Positions 6,171-10,348 of a stretch of DNA of 10,348 bases are shown here, piece by piece. The DNA is taken from NCBI GenBank assembly GCA_035273665.1, contig DATEOW010000155.1:1-10348 (forward strand), written 5' to 3'. The notes beneath the pieces are model-generated. The model did not search any database. It was not told the DNA's origin and saw only the letters and a list, made by a program, of their open reading frames with translations. Source of the DNA: DATEEW01 sp035273665. GTDB lineage: Bacteria; Pseudomonadota; Gammaproteobacteria; Burkholderiales; SG8-39. Positions within the stretch are counted from its first letter, which is position 1, and each line of letters opens with the position of its first letter. A program made the position numbers and the translations under genes.

Positions 6171-7172
6171 TCAAGCGCTTGAAGCTTGAAGAACTTCTGG
6201 ATTGATCGGTGTGGGCGGTCGGCCCGCGTTTGGGCCGCGGCCAAGGGCCGCAATGAGATTGTCGGTAGCTAGATTTGCCATCGCCAGGCGCGTGGCCACA
6301 GTTGCACTCGCGATATGGGGCGTGAGGACAACATTCGGGACGGTCAGCAAGTCAGGGTGGACGTCCGGTTCGTTTTCAAACACGTCCAAGCCGGCGGCCG
6401 CAAGACGCTTCTCACGCAAGGCGGCCGCCAATGCGGCGTCGTCGACAATTCCGCCTCGCGCGATATTGGTCAGTGTCGCTGTCGGTTTCATCAACGCCAA
6501 TTCGGCGGAGCCGATCGCATGATGCGAAGCCGTGGAATAGGGGAGAACGACGATGAGATGATCCGCTTCCTGGAACAACTCTCTTTTGGTGACATAACGC
6601 GCCTTCGATTCCGCTTCCAGCGCGGCATCCAGACGCGAGCGATTGTGATAAATCACGCGCATTCCAAATCCCAAGGCGCCCCGTTTTGCGATCGCGCGCC
6701 CGATCCGCCCCATACCAAGTATGCCGAGCGTTGCGCCGTGCACGTCGCTTCCGGTGTACATGTCGTATGCCCAATGCCGCCAGGCGCCACTGCGCAGAAA
6801 ACGTTCAGCCTCCGCCATGCGGCGTGCCGTGGCCATCATCAGCGCGAAGCCAAAGTCCGCGGTCGTTTCGGTGAGTACATCCGGTGTGTTCGTGCAAAGC
6901 ACGCCGCGTGCGCTGCAGGCCGGTACATCGAAGTTGTTGTAGCCCACTGCGATGTTGGCGACGACTTTCAATTGCGGATTCGCATCGAGCAAGGCGGCGT
7001 CGATGCGTTCGGTGCCGGTAGTCAACGCGCCGATCTTTCCCCGCATACGACGGCCCAATTCGCCCGCGCTCCACGGCGCCTCGCCTTCGTTGACTTCGAC
7101 GTCAAAATGTTCACGCAAGCGGGCAAGAACTTCGGGGAACACGGCACGCGCGACGAGAATGGAGTCTTTCAT
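6171..7172 (-). CDS. D-2-hydroxyacid dehydrogenase (glyoxylate/hydroxypyruvate reductase-like)
   Basis: 333-residue cytoplasmic oxidoreductase, full length for the family. The Rossmann fold has GMGRIG with the glycines of GxGxxG at 153, 155 and 158. The second strand ends in HNRS (176-179), where a basic residue suggests NADPH preference as in GhrB-type enzymes. Catalytic residues are present: Arg239 (NIARGGIVDD), Glu268 (DVFENEP) and His286 (LTPHIASAT). Residues 74-83 (IAVGYNNFDV) are the substrate-loop motif of the glyoxylate/hydroxypyruvate/2-ketogluconate reductase group. The likely reaction is NAD(P)H-dependent reduction of glyoxylate, hydroxypyruvate or 2-ketogluconate; the exact substrate cannot be read from the sequence. 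ATG 7172 has GGAA about six bases upstream and lies 10 bases from the 3' end of tRNA-Val, with no room for its own promoter, so it is probably cotranscribed with that tRNA. I see no functional link to the pilus genes. Confidence 0.93.
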   Translation of the reverse strand: MKDSILVARAVFPEVLARLREHFDVEVNEGEAPWSAGELGRRMRGKIGALTTGTERIDAALLDANPQLKVVANIAVGYNNFDVPACSARGVLCTNTPDVLTETTADFGFALMMATARRMAEAERFLRSGAWRHWAYDMYTGSDVHGATLGILGMGRIGRAIAKRGALGFGMRVIYHNRSRLDAALEAESKARYVTKRELFQEADHLIVVLPYSTASHHAIGSAELALMKPTATLTNIARGGIVDDAALAAALREKRLAAAGLDVFENEPDVHPDLLTVPNVVLTPHIASATVATRLAMANLATDNLIAALGRGPNAGRPPTPINPEVLQASSA

Positions 7173-7182
7173 GGCGTTTCCG

Positions 7183-7257
7183 TGGTGGGCGGTACTGGGA
7201 TCGAACCAGTGACCCCTGCCGTGTGAAGGCAGTGCTCTACCGCTGAGCTAACCGCCC
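7183..7257 (-). tRNA. tRNA-Val (anticodon CAC)
   Basis: A complete 75-nt cloverleaf reads on the minus strand. The acceptor GGGCGGT pairs with ACCGCCC. The D arm is GCTC/GAGC, the anticodon stem CTGCC/GGCAG with loop TTCACAC gives anticodon CAC, and the T arm is ACTGG-TTCGATC-CCAGT. The discriminator is A and CCA is encoded. CAC reads the valine codon GUG. It has its own promoter upstream and the dehydrogenase gene directly downstream. Confidence 0.97.
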
Positions 7258-7276
7258 AAGGTGCATGAGGGCGCGA

Positions 7277-7306
7277 ATTGTCCCATAGCGGCTTGCCGAG
7301 GGTCAA
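7277..7306 (-). promoter_or_regulatory. Promoter of tRNA-Val
   Basis: On the minus strand TTGACC (7306-7301) and GACAAT (7282-7277) are separated by 18 bases. Transcription would start near 7270 in a GC-rich stretch (CGCGCCC), typical of stable-RNA promoters under stringent control, about 13 bases before the tRNA. The -35 lies seven bases beyond the DUF445 stop codon. Confidence 0.6.
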
Positions 7307-7313
7307 ACATCCC

Positions 7314-8603
7314 TCACACCCCTGGCGGTACGGAACCGGGCAGCAGCCCGCCGATGGTATGCAGAATCACGCCCACCAATCCGCCGATCAAGGTACCGTT
7401 GATGCGAACGAATTGAAGATCCCGTCCTACCGCCATTTCAATTTTCCGGCTGACGGTGTCGGCATCCCATTTTGCGACCGTCGTCGCGATCAGTTCGGCA
7501 ACGGCTTGACGGCCTGCTTGAGCGGCTTGTTCAAGACCGGTACGGAGGAGAATGTTGAGTTTGCGCCGGACCACCTCGTCGCTTAAGAGGCGCGCGGCGA
7601 GTGTTTCGAGCGCCTCCGCCACGTGGGCGCGAATCCTCGAATCGTCACGCGCCACATCCGCGATGACGAAATCACGCAAATCCGTCCACACGCCCTGCAA
7701 GTATTCGCTCACCGAGGGATGATTGAGCAGTTCATTCTTCAAGGCTTCCGTGCTGGCCTGTAGTTCGGGCGATGTTTTCAACTCATGCGCGAAGCGTGCA
7801 AGTTGTTCGTCCAGTTTGATGCGCCAATCATGTTGAGGGTCGTCACGCGCGGCGGTAAGCGTCTCTTCCGCGACGCTGATCAGTCGGTCGCAAATTTTCG
7901 AATCAACGCCGATGACCCGCCATAACCACCCGCTTTTCTCGCGGACCTTGTCGCGCAGAGATGGTTCGTATTGTTCAACCAATGCGCTTGCCTGACGCAA
8001 CAATTCGTCCACGAGCGGCCGGTGACGGCCGTCCTTCGTCATGAGCATGATCAACTCGCCCAAAAGTGGGGCGATCTCGATACGTTCCAGACGCCCGACG
8101 ACGGCCAATTGAATGACGCGGCGCAAGTCGGCATCGTCGAGTGCGCTCAACATGGTGGGGAGGAAGCGGCTTAGTCGTGACGATACGGCGCGAATGGTTT
8201 TGGGTTGCTGTAACCAGCGCGCAAAGCCGCCGGCGAGGTCCACCGATGCGAGTTTGTGTGCAACGATGTTTGGTGCAAGGAAGTTGGTTTCGACGAATCG
8301 GCCGAGCCCCGCGCCGATGCGGTCCTTGTTGCGCGGAATGACCGCGGTGTGCGGAATAGGCAGATGGAGCGGATGCCGAAATAACGCAACCACTGCGAAC
8401 CAGTCGGCAAGGGCGCCCACCATGGCCGCCTCCGCAAACGCGCGAACATACCCAAGCCATGCGTGCTGCGGCTCGAACATGCGAGTCAGAAGAAAAGTGA
8501 TCGCCATTGCGATTAATAGGCCTGTCGCAATGCGACGCATTTTACGCAGACCTTCCGATTCGTCGAATGCGCGTCTACCGATGGAAGTTGGAATGGCGTC
8601 CAT
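7314..8603 (-). CDS. DUF445 family inner-membrane protein (YjiN-like)
   Basis: 429-residue protein, close to the length of Escherichia coli YjiN, the best-known member of DUF445. A hydrophobic segment lies at about 24-42 (IATGLLIAMAITFLLTRMF), followed by the family hallmark ALADWFAVVALFRHPLHLPIPHTAVIP (start near residue 64). A long, mostly helical charged middle follows (about 90-395), and a C-terminal hydrophobic segment (about 402-421, GTLIGGLVGVILHTIGGLL). It therefore looks like an inner-membrane protein with a large soluble helical domain between membrane anchors. The biochemical role of DUF445 is not established and I do not assign one. ATG 8603 has AAGGA six bases upstream. The gene is divergent from gltX, with 121 bases between the starts. 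It ends just before the tRNA-Val promoter, and no terminator hairpin with a T-run is seen there. Confidence 0.92.
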   Translation of the reverse strand: MDAIPTSIGRRAFDESEGLRKMRRIATGLLIAMAITFLLTRMFEPQHAWLGYVRAFAEAAMVGALADWFAVVALFRHPLHLPIPHTAVIPRNKDRIGAGLGRFVETNFLAPNIVAHKLASVDLAGGFARWLQQPKTIRAVSSRLSRFLPTMLSALDDADLRRVIQLAVVGRLERIEIAPLLGELIMLMTKDGRHRPLVDELLRQASALVEQYEPSLRDKVREKSGWLWRVIGVDSKICDRLISVAEETLTAARDDPQHDWRIKLDEQLARFAHELKTSPELQASTEALKNELLNHPSVSEYLQGVWTDLRDFVIADVARDDSRIRAHVAEALETLAARLLSDEVVRRKLNILLRTGLEQAAQAGRQAVAELIATTVAKWDADTVSRKIEMAVGRDLQFVRINGTLIGGLVGVILHTIGGLLPGSVPPGV

Positions 8604-8636
8604 TTCGGATCCTTAAAGTGTGTCCTGCTGCTGCAA

Positions 8637-8666
8637 TAATTACGCCGTTTCGAAGCGATAGCGTAA
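8637..8666 (-). promoter_or_regulatory. Candidate promoter of the DUF445 gene
   Basis: On the minus strand TTACGC (8666-8661) is followed after 18 bases by TAATTA (8642-8637), about 34 bases before the ATG. The match is modest. It overlaps the candidate gltX promoter on the other strand almost completely. Confidence 0.3.
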
Positions 8667-8669
8667 AAT
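8640..8669 (+). promoter_or_regulatory. Candidate promoter of gltX
   Basis: TAAAAT (8664-8669) is a good -10 box about 55 bases before the gltX ATG. The best-placed -35 is TTACGC (8640-8645) with an 18-base spacer, which is weak. A GC-containing stretch follows. No strong ribosome binding site precedes the ATG at 8725; the nearest purine run is CCGAAA. Confidence 0.42.
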
Positions 8670-8724
8670 CTCGGCCTTCTTGTCCTGATCTCGCGTTCCT
8701 TGCTCGAACGCGCAGCCGAAATTC

Positions 8725-10113
8725 ATGGTTCGTACTCGTTTCGCTCCTAGCCCCACCGGGTTTTTGCACATTGGTGGCGCGCGTACGGCGCTTTATTCAT
8801 GGGCTTTCGCGCGCCAACAAGGCGGCACATTCATCTTGCGCGTGGAAGATACGGACCTTGAGCGCTCTACGGAAGCTTCGGTGCAGGCGATCCTTGACGG
8901 TATGGCGTGGCTCGGGCTGCATTATGACGAAGGCCCCTTTTATCAAATGCAGCGGATGCCGCGTTATCGGGAAGTGATACGCCAACTGCTCGACGAGGGG
9001 AAGGCTTATTACTGCTACGCAAGCAAGGAAGAGTTGGACGAATTGCGTGAAGCGCAACGTGCGCGCGGCGAGAAGCCGCGTTACGACGGGCGTTGGCGTC
9101 CTGAAAATGCGCAAGAAAAAAAGCCGCCCTCAGGGGTGGATCCGGTCGTGCGATTTAAAAATCCGCTTGATGGCGATGTGACTTTCAACGATCTCGTCAA
9201 AGGGCCGATCACTTTCAGCAATACCGAACTCGACGATCTGATCATTGCGCGGCCCGACGGCACACCGACCTACAATTTTTGCGTGGTCGTCGACGATTGG
9301 GACATGAACATCACGCACGTGATCCGGGGGGACGATCATGTCAATAATACGCCGCGTCAGATCAATATTCTCAAAGCACTCGACGCGACCTTACCGCTCT
9401 ATGCACATGTACCGATGATCCTCGGCGCGGATGGCGAGCGTTTATCCAAACGACATGGCGCGGTCAGCGTCATGCAGTACAAGGAAGAGGGCTACTTGCC
9501 CGAAGCGCTGCTCAACTATCTTGCGCGCCTCGGTTGGTCGCACGGGGACGACGAGATATTTTCGATGGAACAATTCATCGAGTGGTTCGATCTTGCGCAT
9601 ATCAGCCGTTCAGCCGCGCAATTCAATCCCGAAAAACTGAATTGGCTCAATCAGCAATACATCAAGAATGCGGATCTACAACGACTGGCGATTGACGTAT
9701 CGCCTCATTTGCAGGCTTTGGGTGTCGATGTAGCCAATGGACCTCCCTTGATCGACGCTGTGGCGATCTTTCGCGAACGGACGCCGACCTTAGTGGAACT
9801 CGCTAAGCAAGTAAGCGTGCTTTATTCTTCCAGCGAAGTGCCTGCGCAATTGCGGGCGCAGCATGTGACGCCGGACGTCATGCCTGCGCTGAAAGAATTG
9901 GCTGCACGGTACGCAGGCTTGGACGATTGGCGTGCGGAAGAGCTGGGCGCGGTGTTCGACACAGTGTTGAAGGCGCATGGGCTGAAGATGCCGAAATTGG
10001 CGATTCCGCTGCGCGTCCTGGTATTCGGCACGACACAAACACCGTCGATTCATCCCTTGCTGAGTCTGGCAGGCAAGGCCCGCGTACTCGCTGCGTTAGA
10101 AGGGTTGAACTAA
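8725..10113 (+). CDS. gltX: Glutamyl-tRNA synthetase
   Basis: 462-residue class I aminoacyl-tRNA synthetase of full bacterial length, which attaches glutamate to tRNA-Glu in the cytoplasm. The ATP-binding HIGH motif appears as HIGG at 15-18 within APSPTGFLHIGG. The KMSKS motif is the LSKRH variant at 240-244 (GERLSKRHG). Also visible are the conserved blocks RVEDTDLERS (39-48), DGTPTYNFCVVVDDW (178-192), and HVIRGDDHVNNTPRQ (198-212). The C-terminal anticodon-binding helical domain is complete. Relative to Escherichia coli GltX, whose zinc is held by CYC and CRH clusters, this protein has CYA at 97-99 and WRP at 124-126, so three of four zinc ligands are missing and the site is surely zinc-free. 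The gene stands alone on the plus strand, with tRNA-Ala and its own substrate tRNA-Glu downstream. Confidence 0.98.
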   Translation: MVRTRFAPSPTGFLHIGGARTALYSWAFARQQGGTFILRVEDTDLERSTEASVQAILDGMAWLGLHYDEGPFYQMQRMPRYREVIRQLLDEGKAYYCYASKEELDELREAQRARGEKPRYDGRWRPENAQEKKPPSGVDPVVRFKNPLDGDVTFNDLVKGPITFSNTELDDLIIARPDGTPTYNFCVVVDDWDMNITHVIRGDDHVNNTPRQINILKALDATLPLYAHVPMILGADGERLSKRHGAVSVMQYKEEGYLPEALLNYLARLGWSHGDDEIFSMEQFIEWFDLAHISRSAAQFNPEKLNWLNQQYIKNADLQRLAIDVSPHLQALGVDVANGPPLIDAVAIFRERTPTLVELAKQVSVLYSSSEVPAQLRAQHVTPDVMPALKELAARYAGLDDWRAEELGAVFDTVLKAHGLKMPKLAIPLRVLVFGTTQTPSIHPLLSLAGKARVLAALEGLN

Positions 10114-10122
10114 GGGTTCAGG

Positions 10123-10151
10123 TTTACAGGGAGGGGTCGCGCCGCTATAAT
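10123..10151 (+). promoter_or_regulatory. Strong sigma-70 promoter of the tRNA-Ala/tRNA-Glu unit
   Basis: TTTACA (10123-10128) and a perfect TATAAT (10146-10151) have the ideal 17-base spacer. It begins nine bases after the gltX stop. The start region CCGCGCTTCGCGG (10153-10165) is very GC-rich, as in stringently controlled stable-RNA promoters, and also forms a 5-bp inverted repeat. tRNA-Ala begins at 10168. Confidence 0.88.
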
Positions 10152-10167
10152 TCCGCGCTTCGCGGCC

Positions 10168-10243
<76 letters not shown>

Positions 10244-10272
10244 GCAGCACCGCGTAATACAATACCGTTACA

Positions 10273-10348
10273 GTCCCTATCGTCTAGAGGCCTAGGACAT
10301 CGCCCTTTCACGGCGGTAACGCGGGTTCGACTCCCGCTGGGGACGCCA
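10273..10348 (+). tRNA. tRNA-Glu (anticodon TTC)
   Basis: Complete 76-nt cloverleaf ending exactly at the window edge. The acceptor GTCCCTA pairs with TGGGGAC. The anticodon stem TCGCC/GGCGG has loop CTTTCAC, giving anticodon TTC. The T arm is GCGGG-TTCGACT-CCCGC, the discriminator is G and CCA is encoded. It lies 29 bases after tRNA-Ala with no promoter between, so both are processed from one transcript. It is the substrate of the GltX encoded just upstream. Confidence 0.97.

Noticed and set aside
6315..7226. 303-codon open frame on the plus strand opposite the dehydrogenase
   Set aside because: It is antisense to the dehydrogenase and runs into the antisense of tRNA-Val; its end GGTGIEPVTPAV is a known artefact of translating a tRNA gene.
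7183..7257. tRNA-Val considered as an integration site for a mobile element
   Set aside because: No integrase gene, no repeated tRNA 3' end and no change in composition next to it were seen.

Overview
The window looks like chromosomal DNA of a proteobacterium, most likely a betaproteobacterium. The evidence is the betaproteobacterial character of the glutamyl-tRNA synthetase, the MARPEK-type N-terminus of the pilus ATPase, the layout of the pilus genes, and moderately GC-rich sequence throughout. A gammaproteobacterium cannot be excluded. I see no insertion sequence, phage gene, CRISPR array or transfer signature.

Layout. Reading the minus strand from right to left, positions 8603 to 1 hold: a DUF445 inner-membrane protein (7314-8603), tRNA-Val(CAC) (7183-7257) followed 10 bases later by a D-2-hydroxyacid dehydrogenase (6171-7172), a 171-base gap with several stem-loops, and then a type IV pilus cluster of the MSHA type that runs off the left edge. 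The cluster order is mshE (extension ATPase), mshG (platform protein), a minor prepilin in the mshF/mshB position, two paralogous major pilins (both mshA-like), mshC, mshD and a 5' fragment of mshO. The plus strand at the right end carries gltX (8725-10113), then tRNA-Ala(GGC) and tRNA-Glu(TTC) with a near-consensus promoter; tRNA-Glu ends on the last base of the window.

How it works together. MshE powers pilus extension. Its N-terminus holds two copies of the MshEN motif known to bind cyclic di-GMP, so the pilus is probably switched on by this second messenger. MshG anchors the ATPase in the inner membrane. The five complete prepilins and the partial MshO all have a Gly at the cleavage site and Glu at mature position 5, so each should be a prepilin peptidase substrate. 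Each major pilin has a GTG start, a strong AGGAG ribosome binding site and a rho-independent terminator behind it. This suggests separately metered pilin transcripts inside a looser operon of assembly genes.

The most interesting points are the tandem pilin pair with separate terminators, the c-di-GMP motif at the head of a cluster lacking mshI-mshN upstream, the hairpin next to the mshE ribosome binding site, and the tRNA-Val/dehydrogenase transcript in which the mRNA would begin almost at the tRNA 3' end. I found no clearly novel system; the dual-pilin MSHA locus is the best candidate for follow-up.
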